Source: Obscuribacter phosphatis_A (GTDB lineage: Bacteria; Cyanobacteriota; Vampirovibrionia; Obscuribacterales; Obscuribacteraceae). Taken from it: DNA of 64,000 bases. Position 1 is the first letter of the stretch. Every line of letters starts with the position of its first letter. Made by a program: the position numbers and the translations under genes. The stretch spans positions 1-64,000 of the forward strand of contig JAFLCK010000017.1 of NCBI GenBank assembly GCA_017303615.1, read 5' to 3'. This document shows positions 15,172 to 22,585 of the stretch, in pieces. The notes under the pieces are model-generated. The model ran no database searches. It was given only the letters and a program-made list of their open reading frames with translations, and was not told where the DNA came from.

Positions 15172-16314
15172 ATGAGTTTCAGGACCAGGTTGCAAGGATT
15201 TGTAGATTCCAGGCAGAAGATACTAATCTGGTACGGCATGGGTTGTCATAATACGGTTACTGGTCGGGTTCTCACCGTCGACCATGACCATATTGATGTC
15301 GAATCTTATATTCATGAAAGCGACGGGCAGATTCATGTTCGCCGTTTTCTCATCCCGCTCCATCTCATTTTGCATATTGATATAACCTCGGCTGAGATCA
15401 ACGAAGAGGAAGAAGGCAGCTTCTCGGCGGAGAAAGAAGGCAAAGCCAATAGCAGCGGCGTGGTCGACTTGCCGGATGCCCCACGCGGTTATGCCGTCAG
15501 GGTACTGTCTCAGCTCAATTCGGCTTTCTCCAATCGCTTTTCCCGCATGACCGCCGGTCCCGGAGGCATCTACTTCTCTTGTGACGGCTCGGTTTGGTTC
15601 ATCGATGGCAACGGCACTCTCAGCGAGTATGCTCGCATTCGTGGCAACAGCACCATCTCGGGTCTGCGGTTTGACCGTAAAGGTGTTCTCTACGTAGCCA
15701 CTATTCAAGGCACGGTCTACAAAATCGACCCCAACAAGTCCGGTCGAATCCTCGCACAGCTCGACGGTAACCTCACCGGAGGCGGTACTTTCCTTTCCGA
15801 TTTGGCAATTGGAGCGAGAGAAGAAGTCTATGTCTCGAACTTCCCCTCTAATACCGGCGGCATTTTCAAAATAGACAAGGGCGGCGAATCTGAAGTCTTA
15901 TTGGGTGGACCAGGGCATGGCACCCAGGGTTTGCTTCTTGACCCGGATGGTTTCCTCTGGTGTTTAGAACATGCCACAGGTTCGGTGGTGAAGCGCTCTC
16001 TCGATGGGCGAGAGGTCACCCGCATTCAAGTGGCTGAGTCGGAATGTTTCAATTTTGCCGACGGTTATGACGGCAATCTGGCTATGGACAGCCTTGGTCG
16101 GCTTTATGTCACTGCTGGTCGCGCCGGCATGGTTATCCGCATCAACCGCGAAGGGCGCACCGAGACCTTCCTCTCTGGCTTGGTCAATCCTACCGGTGTA
16201 GCTTTCAGTTCTGATGGCGCGCTCTTCGTTCTCGAAGCTGGACGCTCCAGAGTATTGAAGGTTGCGGCTCTAGATAAGGCTGACCGCACAGCCTCGGCTA
16301 CGGCTCTCTCTTAG
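15172..16314 (+). CDS. NHL/SMP-30-like beta-propeller protein with an LSm-like N-terminal barrel
   Basis: 380 residues without a signal peptide. The first 70 residues (LQGFVDSRQKILIWYGMGCH, GRVLTVDHDHIDVES, IPLHLILHIDI) have the strand pattern of a small LSm-type barrel. An acidic linker follows. Residues 105-370 contain repeated blades such as FDRKGVLYVATIQGTVYKID, LLLDPDGFLWCLE and FSSDGALFVLEAGRSRVLKV, typical of six-bladed NHL/SMP-30 propellers. Substrate and reaction are unknown. ATG 15172 follows GAGGA by 9 bases, 53 bases after rsfS. Confidence 0.75.
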   Translation: MSFRTRLQGFVDSRQKILIWYGMGCHNTVTGRVLTVDHDHIDVESYIHESDGQIHVRRFLIPLHLILHIDITSAEINEEEEGSFSAEKEGKANSSGVVDLPDAPRGYAVRVLSQLNSAFSNRFSRMTAGPGGIYFSCDGSVWFIDGNGTLSEYARIRGNSTISGLRFDRKGVLYVATIQGTVYKIDPNKSGRILAQLDGNLTGGGTFLSDLAIGAREEVYVSNFPSNTGGIFKIDKGGESEVLLGGPGHGTQGLLLDPDGFLWCLEHATGSVVKRSLDGREVTRIQVAESECFNFADGYDGNLAMDSLGRLYVTAGRAGMVIRINREGRTETFLSGLVNPTGVAFSSDGALFVLEAGRSRVLKVAALDKADRTASATALS

Positions 16315-16348
16315 AGCCCTTAGCCCTGCAGCTAGAGTAAAGTAAGAA

Positions 16349-16379
16349 GAAAAGGGTCTTTGTTCTAAAGACCCTTTTC
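16349..16379. terminator. Bidirectional terminator between convergent genes
   Basis: GAAAAGGGTCTTT (16349-16361) pairs with AAAGACCCTTTTC (16367-16379) around a 5-base loop. It lies between the propeller gene and the acyl-CoA synthetase gene. Confidence 0.88.
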
Positions 16380-16408
16380 TCTTTCTAGTTCTGGAAATTC
16401 TTGCTTTG

Positions 16409-18301
16409 CTATCTCATTGCCACTTTGTGATCGCTCGATTCTTCGTGCTTATACATCGATTCAATAATGTCTTGGTAGTTCTTGGCTACGACATTACGCT
16501 TGATCTTGAGTGTAGCAGTCAATTCACCAGCTTCCACCGAAAGGTCCGAGGCTAAGATGGTGAAGCGCTTCACTTGCTCGTAATCGGCGAGAGTGCGACT
16601 GCGTGCCGCTATCTCTTTGCGCAGGTGCGAAACGAAGTCGGGATGTTTGCTCAGGTCGAAGTAAGAATTGAAATCTAGATTCAACTCGCGACCTAGATCC
16701 ATAGCCGCTTGCTCTTCAAGTGTAAGCAGGGCTACCAGATGTTTTTGTTTGTCTCCAAAGACTACCGCTTGGGCTACGGTTGGCACCGTCTTTAGTATCG
16801 CCTCGATTTTTTGAGGAGCAATATTTTTGCCGGCTGAGTTGACGATCAGGTCTTTCTTGCGATCGGTTATGCGCAGATAGCCCATTTCATCAAATTCGCC
16901 GATATCACCAGTTCTGAACCACTCTCCGTCAAAGGCTTCGCGGGTCGCTTCTTCGTTTTTGTAATAGCCTTTGAAGATTGAAGGACCTTTGACCAGAATT
17001 TCGCCGTCTTCGGCTATTTTCTGACTGAGGGAGGGCAGGCAGGGACCTACTGTTCCCATCCGTACACAGCTCACCAGGTTGACATTAGAAGGAGCCGCTG
17101 TCTCTGTCAGCCCGTAGCCTTCCAAGGTGCTAATGCCAATCGAGTTAAAAAAGCGCAGTGTTTCTTTGGTGGCAGGTGCACCGCCTGAAACCACTAGGCG
17201 CAAATTGGGACCAATCTTTTCTCTTAGTTTAGATAGGGCAAGCTTGTCGGCAATAAGATGCTTGAGCAGGAGGATAGGTCCAACGGCTCGTTTCTCCGCC
17301 TGTCTATCAACCATTTCTTCTCCGACTGTGAGCGCCCATTCAATCAGAGCTTTTTTCTTGCCGGAGGCTCCTTCGATGCCTGCCTTGACCTTGGCATAGA
17401 TGCGGTCTAGCACTCTAGGCACCACCAATATCATGCTCGGATCTGATTCAGCCATATTGCGAGCCATGGTTTCAATTCCTTCGGCAAAGGCACAAGTGCC
17501 GCCTCTGGCTAACCAATAGAACTCGCCGCAAATACGTTCGAAAACATGAGAGAGGGGTAGGTAAGAGAGATAAACATCATTTTCGTCTATGGGCAAAATC
17601 GGTCTGATATCTTCCAAAACCGAGATGATATTGCCGTGGGTGAGGGGGACGCCTTTTGGTACACCGGTGGTGCCTGATGTATATATGATGGTGGCAATGC
17701 TATCAAAGCTGGTGCCTTTCATTCTGTCTTCTAAAATCTTTAGATGAGCTGTATCAAGGCTGCCGCCCAGTTTTCTCAATGATTCGACATCGGTGATCAA
17801 ACCTCTCGGCTGATTGTGTTTTTCAGCTAGATCCTCACCGCTCTTGATGCCTTCCGGCAGATGAAAGACCACAATTTTGTGGATATTCAGCTCGTCTTTT
17901 ACCGCTAGAAGCTTCTTTAGCAAAGCTTCGTTTTGAACAAAGATGATGCGGGCTTGCGAATTATCAACAATGTACTTGATATCGGAAGCCGATGAAGTGG
18001 GATAAATCGGCACCGAGACTGCGCCATTAGATATGGTGGCGAGGTCGGCAGCCACCCACCAATGGGTGGTAGACGAAAAAATGGCAGCCTTTTCGTCTGG
18101 CTTGAGACCGAGGGTCATGAGACCAAGCGCTGTCTCTCTGACCAGGCGGCTGAATTCGCGCCAGCTCATGTCCCGATAGGGCTCTTTCTTATCTTTGTAC
18201 TTGATAGCCGGGTGCTCAGCCAGACCTTTGGCCCTGGTGTAGAAAACAGCAGCAAGATTGCGCTCAGTGATGCGATCGGAATGAAGTTGTTCCAAAACCA
18301 T
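16409..18301 (-). CDS. Long-chain acyl-CoA synthetase (AMP-forming)
   Basis: 630 residues of the ANL superfamily. The ATP-binding loop YTSGTTGVPKG is at 207-217, GYGLTE at 395-400, WFRTGD at 461-466 and the hinge RKKDLIVNSAGKNIAP at 481-496. A likely catalytic lysine lies in TATLKIKRN near the C-terminus. It activates fatty acids to acyl-CoA in two steps through an acyl-adenylate. Length and motifs fit the bacterial long-chain (FadD15-like) branch. It may feed the ETF-dependent oxidation encoded at 22.5-26.3 kb. ATG 18301 follows AGGGA. A hydrolase gene lies 155 bases upstream on the same strand. Confidence 0.93.
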   Translation of the reverse strand: MVLEQLHSDRITERNLAAVFYTRAKGLAEHPAIKYKDKKEPYRDMSWREFSRLVRETALGLMTLGLKPDEKAAIFSSTTHWWVAADLATISNGAVSVPIYPTSSASDIKYIVDNSQARIIFVQNEALLKKLLAVKDELNIHKIVVFHLPEGIKSGEDLAEKHNQPRGLITDVESLRKLGGSLDTAHLKILEDRMKGTSFDSIATIIYTSGTTGVPKGVPLTHGNIISVLEDIRPILPIDENDVYLSYLPLSHVFERICGEFYWLARGGTCAFAEGIETMARNMAESDPSMILVVPRVLDRIYAKVKAGIEGASGKKKALIEWALTVGEEMVDRQAEKRAVGPILLLKHLIADKLALSKLREKIGPNLRLVVSGGAPATKETLRFFNSIGISTLEGYGLTETAAPSNVNLVSCVRMGTVGPCLPSLSQKIAEDGEILVKGPSIFKGYYKNEEATREAFDGEWFRTGDIGEFDEMGYLRITDRKKDLIVNSAGKNIAPQKIEAILKTVPTVAQAVVFGDKQKHLVALLTLEEQAAMDLGRELNLDFNSYFDLSKHPDFVSHLRKEIAARSRTLADYEQVKRFTILASDLSVEAGELTATLKIKRNVVAKNYQDIIESMYKHEESSDHKVAMR

Positions 18302-18456
18302 CTGAATTTCCCTGTCAATTTTTCTGATAATAAACGCCAGGGTAATTATAGTAAGTTTTCAGTATGAAGATTGCCGGCTAAATTATTTCTTGGCAAAGGA
18401 GAGTTGCTTAAGAGCTTCTCATTTGCTGCTGAACCAGTAAATATTTGTTGGAAAAA

Positions 18457-19362
18457 TCAACCGACGGTTTGTCTTTGTTTGGTAGTTTCGATCATCCAGG
18501 CTGTCACCATTTCCACCAGTTCATCCAGAACCGGGTCGAACATCAAATCATGCCAGGCTTCCTCGAAGCGATGCTGGGTTTTGCGCGGTGCATTGAGCCT
18601 TTCAAAGACCATGCGGTTGACTTCATTATCGACAATCTTTTCTTTGCCCGAGGTCAACATGAGCACTGGGCAAGGAACTTTACGCACTGAAGACTTTACT
18701 TCCTGACTGAGCTTGAGCAGTTCTAAAAGCATGCGAGCCGGTAGCTTTTCGCGCTTATCTGGGTCGTTTTTGAGCCAGTTGCGCACAGTTTCTTCCCTGG
18801 TGATGTCGTCATATGTATAAGGAAGATTCAGTTCTTCATCAGGGTCGAATAGGGCCTTGAAGACTGCTTTGGCTTTGTAAGTCAAGCGGAAAGTTTCGGG
18901 ATGACCGTCAAAACCTGGTGAGAAAAGAACCAGCCCCGCCGGACGGTCGATTTCAGGCAGTTTATTTAGTTCACTGGCTGCTTTCAAGCTCAAAAGGGCG
19001 CCCATACTATTGCCCATGATGAAAATGGGCTTGTCGCCAACCGTTTCTCGCAAATATTCGTAGGCCGCCCTGATATCATCCAGCCATTGTTGTTTCATCA
19101 TCAAGGTCTGACTTCGTCTTTTGCCAAAGCCCACTTGATCGTAAGCTAGTGAAAAGAAACGTTTGACGCGCAGCCGGCGTCCGAGGGCTTCATACCAGCC
19201 GCTGTGGGCACCCAGCCCGTGCACTAGCAGGGCAGCGGCGCGGCATTCGCTAGCCGTCCCCCAAGTACGCCCTGGAATTATTTCTATATTGGAGCGTTCA
19301 TCTTGAGATTTTCCAATCTCAACGAGCGACCCGGTTGGTGTCAGGTTAATATCTGATTGCAT
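18457..19362 (-). CDS. Alpha/beta hydrolase, monoacylglycerol-lipase/S33-like
   Basis: 301 residues. The oxyanion-hole segment LVHGLGAHSGWYEALG is at 47-62, the nucleophile elbow GNSMG at 117-121 (S119), a likely acid in GKEKIVDN, and the catalytic His in EEAWHDLMFD near 283. This pattern is typical of lysophospholipases and monoacylglycerol lipases. It lies upstream of the acyl-CoA synthetase on the same strand, so it could release fatty acids for activation (inference). No signal peptide. TATAAT on the minus strand only about 12 bases before the ATG suggests a very short leader. Confidence 0.85.
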   Translation of the reverse strand: MQSDINLTPTGSLVEIGKSQDERSNIEIIPGRTWGTASECRAAALLVHGLGAHSGWYEALGRRLRVKRFFSLAYDQVGFGKRRSQTLMMKQQWLDDIRAAYEYLRETVGDKPIFIMGNSMGALLSLKAASELNKLPEIDRPAGLVLFSPGFDGHPETFRLTYKAKAVFKALFDPDEELNLPYTYDDITREETVRNWLKNDPDKREKLPARMLLELLKLSQEVKSSVRKVPCPVLMLTSGKEKIVDNEVNRMVFERLNAPRKTQHRFEEAWHDLMFDPVLDELVEMVTAWMIETTKQRQTVG

Positions 19363-19384
19363 AAGTGGAGGATATTATAGCTTC

Positions 19385-20905
19385 ATGAGCGAAGCGAGCA
19401 CAGATATTTCTAGTGAGAAAAAGGGCGTCAAGAAGTGGATTCTGGCTGTCTTTGCCCTTGCTCTGCTTTGCGGTACTGTTTACATAGTCTTTACTCCGCG
19501 CCAGACGCCACTTGATAAGGCGGTTGCCTTGATTCGCTCTTCTCGTTCGGCCTCTGCCGTTCCCCTGTTGGAAGAGTTGCAGAAACAGAATCCTTCGGAT
19601 CCAGCTGTTTATCCCTGGTTGGCCCAGGGCTATCTAGCCACAGATCGCGTGGCAGAGGGACGCACTGCCCTCGATACGGCTTTTCGCTTTGGCGTCAAAT
19701 CTGATTCTCATGAGTCTATGGCGGCGGTGGTGGAAAGCTTTTCGCTTTACTACCAGAACCGCGGTCATTATGAAGAAGCTGAGAGACTCTGTCGGGCGGC
19801 TGCTCCCCATGTTGAGAGCGATAAGTTGGCTAAGATTCTTGCTGACCTCTATTTTCGTTGGGCTGAAAACTTGATGCAGGCCGGCAATCTAGAGCAGGCG
19901 GTGGAGAAATTGACTGCCTTGAAGAATTATGCCGGTTACTTGGATGACCCGCAGAAAGGACAAGTGCCGCATAAACTAGCCCGGTGTTACCGCGAAATGG
20001 CAGCCCGGGCTGAGACTGTAGACAAAGATGTTGACCATGCCGTTTTGCTCTATGAAAAGAGTCTAGCGGCTTGTGATGAGCCTTCCACCCGTATAGCCTT
20101 GGCTGCGATATACGCCCAGAAAAACAATAAGAAGAAGGCAGTTGAGAACTATGAGGCGGTGGCTGCGGTAGATGCCAACAATCTAGAAGTACGTCATCGC
20201 CTGGTTGAACTCTTTCTTGATCTTGATGATATCGAAAAGGCTCAAGTTGCCCTCAGCGAGTTGGTTGATAAAGAACGCAGTTTTGAAAACTATGAACTAT
20301 TGGCCGGTCTCAATCTTAAGTTGAACAACTATGCAGGCGCCGTGCGCGCTTTGGAAGAAGCTTGCTCGCTCAAGCCCACGGCGGCACTTTTGCGTCAGCT
20401 GATTGCCACACTTAACAAGTGGAGCGCTCGTTTGCAGCAGGAAAGTAAAACCCAGGAAGCTCTTTCGGTGAAAGGTCATGCCGAAAGGGTCACTGAAAAG
20501 TTGGAAGCTCTTTTGAAAGAAGAGAGGAAGAACGAACCACGCCCCGAAGCGGCTAAATCTGTATGGAATCCTGGATCTCCGCCGGTGAGCATTATCTCTT
20601 CCCGCAACTGGCTGGTTCGAGGTAGTCTCACACCCGAAGGAGAAATCAAGATCAAAAATATTTCGGGTGCAGCCGTTCAGGATCTCACTTTGACAGCAGT
20701 ATTCTGGGACAATACCAAAAGACAGAATAAAGGTTCGGTGGTTTTGCCGGTTGCCTCCCCTACTTCTAATGCTTTTGCACCCGGCGCCGAAAAGACACTT
20801 TATTTCTCCTGTCCCAATATAGTCGCCGAAGACCATCATCTAGCCGTTATGATTTTATGGAAGGGTAAGTTTTTGAAGGAATTTCCTGTAGTTAAGCAAC
20901 GCTAG
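19385..20905 (+). CDS. Membrane-anchored TPR protein
   Basis: 506 residues with one N-terminal membrane helix (KKWILAVFALALLCGTVYIVF, about 16-36). Tetratricopeptide repeats fill about 45-355 (VPLLEELQKQNPSDPAVYPW; RTALDTAFRFG; YEEAERLCRAAAPH; AVRALEEACSLKPTAALLRQ). A C-terminal beta domain spans about 400-506 (RGSLTPEGEIKIKNISGAAV ... DLTLTAVFWD). The latter resembles FxLYD/LEA-like sandwich domains. It is probably a periplasm-facing scaffold. It is the first gene of a compact five-gene operon; the next start is 2 bases after its stop. GGAGG lies about 12 bases before the ATG. Confidence 0.8.
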   Translation: MSEASTDISSEKKGVKKWILAVFALALLCGTVYIVFTPRQTPLDKAVALIRSSRSASAVPLLEELQKQNPSDPAVYPWLAQGYLATDRVAEGRTALDTAFRFGVKSDSHESMAAVVESFSLYYQNRGHYEEAERLCRAAAPHVESDKLAKILADLYFRWAENLMQAGNLEQAVEKLTALKNYAGYLDDPQKGQVPHKLARCYREMAARAETVDKDVDHAVLLYEKSLAACDEPSTRIALAAIYAQKNNKKKAVENYEAVAAVDANNLEVRHRLVELFLDLDDIEKAQVALSELVDKERSFENYELLAGLNLKLNNYAGAVRALEEACSLKPTAALLRQLIATLNKWSARLQQESKTQEALSVKGHAERVTEKLEALLKEERKNEPRPEAAKSVWNPGSPPVSIISSRNWLVRGSLTPEGEIKIKNISGAAVQDLTLTAVFWDNTKRQNKGSVVLPVASPTSNAFAPGAEKTLYFSCPNIVAEDHHLAVMILWKGKFLKEFPVVKQR

Positions 20906-20907
20906 TT

Positions 20908-21387
20908 ATGCAAGAACCAACGCCTGAAAACTTGAAGAATAATTGTCGCCATGAATATGTGCGCATTTACCAACGCCGTCTTAAGGGGCTGGAGCGCCGC
21001 TTAGTCTCAACCCGAGCCTATCTGCCTACCGGCTTTAAGCTGGGCGATTTTTCCCACCTTTCGGAAGGCAGCTATTGTTTTTGCACAAAGTGCCGCACTC
21101 GGCTCTTCCCCAAGCGCACCAATGCTGAGCGGGCCCAGGCAAGACTTTTAGCAGCCCAAGGCAAAGCTCTGGAGGCGGAGCTTTTGGAGGCGCAGGAGTT
21201 GGCTGATGCTTTAGAAAATCAAGAGTCTCAAGAACTGGCTGAAATGCAGGACAATCAAGATAGCGGTGTCGACGTCAATGTCGATGAACTTCTCAGCGAG
21301 TCTGTAGATGCTCAAGATATTGCAGCTGACGGAGTGAAAATCAACGAGGAGGAAAGTAGCTGTGAACTTTTGGAAGAAGAAGGCTAA
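20908..21387 (+). CDS. Hypothetical protein with a zinc-ribbon-like Cys/His set and acidic tail
   Basis: 159 residues. The N-terminal half holds C and H in NNCRHEYVRIYQRRL and a CFCTKC pair near residues 56-61, which together could bind zinc. The C-terminal half is a highly acidic, Ala/Gln/Glu-rich helix. No signal peptide. The family was not recognised. It is translated 2 bases after the TPR gene. Its end contains GAGGAGGA, the ribosome-binding site for the next small gene, so translation is probably coupled. Confidence 0.65.
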   Translation: MQEPTPENLKNNCRHEYVRIYQRRLKGLERRLVSTRAYLPTGFKLGDFSHLSEGSYCFCTKCRTRLFPKRTNAERAQARLLAAQGKALEAELLEAQELADALENQESQELAEMQDNQDSGVDVNVDELLSESVDAQDIAADGVKINEEESSCELLEEEG

Positions 21388-21526
21388 AAAGCGCTTTGGA
21401 TTTTTTGATCTGGTGGATAAGCTTATGCTTTTGAGTGTGATTATTCCGCCTGGTTATATCGTATTGAGATTTCTCAAATGGTATGTAGATAGTTCCAGAT
21501 ATGATGAGGTTCTGGAAGAGACATAA
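21362..21526 (+). CDS. 54-residue membrane microprotein
   Basis: Starts at GTG 21362 with an excellent GAGGAGGA at 21346-21353, overlaps the upstream gene by 26 bases and stops at TAA 21524-21526, directly against the ATG of the next gene. The protein begins with a basic stretch (FWKKKAKKRFGFF), has a hydrophobic segment (LMLLSVIIPPGYIVLRFL) that could be one membrane helix, and an acidic tail. Tight packing and ribosome-binding site quality support it as a real gene. Function unknown. Confidence 0.65.
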   Translation: MNFWKKKAKKRFGFFDLVDKLMLLSVIIPPGYIVLRFLKWYVDSSRYDEVLEET

Positions 21527-22123
21527 ATGCTTCCATACATATTGAGAGTGCTGCGTGCCATGCTGGTCAGCTCGCTGGGCTTCGGCGGCGGTATAGGTCT
21601 GCTTGTCTTAATTGTCATTTTGACCAGTCGCAACGAACCTAATGCCTTCTGGTACGGTATCAATGTCGGTCTTTCTCTCGGTGCCATGTTTGCTGTATTT
21701 ATGGTGGCAGTGCTTTTGCCCTTAGACTTGAGCCGGCATATTTTTCTCAGCAAGGGAGATAAGAAGCAGCTCTGGGAGCTAGAGCAAACAAGAGAACTGG
21801 AAGTGACCGGTTCGGCTAAGCAGGTTCTGAATGCCTGCCGTCAGGCACTGCTGGTGGTACCTTATGTCAATAGTGTTTCAGACGATGTCGAAAATTTGAT
21901 TACCAGAGCCACCGCCTCGGTCAGTTGGCGGTCGGCCGGCGAAGATATGGAAGTGGAGATTACGCCCAAGGCGCCCAATCAGTGGTTGGTAAAAGTGGTT
22001 AGTAAGCCGCGCAATAAGAAAGTGGTTTTTGACTATGCCAAAAATTTTGAGAATGTAGAGACCTTTGTTTCGCAGTTCACCGAGATACTCGGTGCCGACC
22101 ACGTGGTATCTGGTAATGCCTGA
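21527..22123 (+). CDS. Membrane protein with a DUF1499-like C-terminal domain
   Basis: 198 residues with two hydrophobic helices at about 11-32 (MLVSSLGFGGGIGLLVLIVI) and 45-66 (GLSLGAMFAVFMVAVLLPL). A soluble alpha/beta domain follows (about 85-195, LEVTGSAKQVLNACRQALL ... VENLITRATASVSWR) that resembles DUF1499. The ATG immediately follows the stop of the 54-residue gene, and its own end overlaps the next start by 8 bases, so it is firmly within the operon. Molecular role unknown. Confidence 0.7.
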   Translation: MLPYILRVLRAMLVSSLGFGGGIGLLVLIVILTSRNEPNAFWYGINVGLSLGAMFAVFMVAVLLPLDLSRHIFLSKGDKKQLWELEQTRELEVTGSAKQVLNACRQALLVVPYVNSVSDDVENLITRATASVSWRSAGEDMEVEITPKAPNQWLVKVVSKPRNKKVVFDYAKNFENVETFVSQFTEILGADHVVSGNA

Positions 22124-22511
22124 TTTGCAGCCTGCTCTATTAATTGGCAAGCTCTATTTTGTCTTGCTTTCAATGATTGGTTTTGTTACTTCCTTGGTGG
22201 TGCTCAAGGTTTTTCGCCCTGATATGAGCTGGCGCGCTGCTATGGTCTCGCTTTCAGCCGTGATTCTGATTTTTGGCATTCTCAAAGCGGGAGATCTCTT
22301 TTCGGTAGAGCCATTGCCGGGAGTGCCCATCTACCATGGTTTGAAAGAGGCAGCCTGGCTCGCTCTCGGTGTCTTGTTCGGTATGGGGCGGGGTGACTTT
22401 ATTATCAATTACCTTGATAAGCGCGATTTGGAGCATTATCAGAAGACCAAAGCCGAGAAATTGGAGATTGCTGAAAGCACCGAGAAATCGGCAGCGAAAT
22501 CTGAAGATTAA
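22116..22511 (+). CDS. Small integral membrane protein
   Basis: 131 residues with three or four hydrophobic segments (LIGKLYFVLLSMIGFVTSLV, MVSLSAVILIFGILKAGDLF, AAWLALGVLFGMGRGDFII) and a charged C-terminal tail. ATG 22116 overlaps the upstream stop by 8 bases, which is why this start is preferred over one further upstream. It is the last gene of the operon, followed by a strong terminator. Family not recognised. Confidence 0.65.
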   Translation: MPDLQPALLIGKLYFVLLSMIGFVTSLVVLKVFRPDMSWRAAMVSLSAVILIFGILKAGDLFSVEPLPGVPIYHGLKEAAWLALGVLFGMGRGDFIINYLDKRDLEHYQKTKAEKLEIAESTEKSAAKSED

Positions 22512-22518
22512 GGCAAAT

Positions 22519-22552
22519 AATAAAGGGCTTTTCTTTTGAAAAGCCCTTTATT
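22519..22552. terminator. Bidirectional terminator between convergent operons
   Basis: AATAAAGGGCTTTTC (22519-22533) pairs over 15 bp with GAAAAGCCCTTTATT (22538-22552) around a TTTT loop. It separates the five-gene plus-strand operon from the ETF operon on the minus strand. Confidence 0.9.
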
Positions 22553-22582
22553 GATCTAGCTTGCTTTGATCTAGCTTGCTTT
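22553..22582. repeat. Two-copy 15-bp direct repeat
   Basis: GATCTAGCTTGCTTT occurs twice in tandem (22553-22567 and 22568-22582), between the terminator hairpin and the stop of the ETF:quinone oxidoreductase gene. It is probably a slippage duplication. Confidence 0.8.
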
Positions 22583-22585
22583 GCT

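Noticed and set aside
20297..20839. 180-codon minus-strand frame opposite the TPR gene
   Set aside because: Antisense to an evident TPR coding region; no start signal and Cys/Arg/Phe-rich composition.
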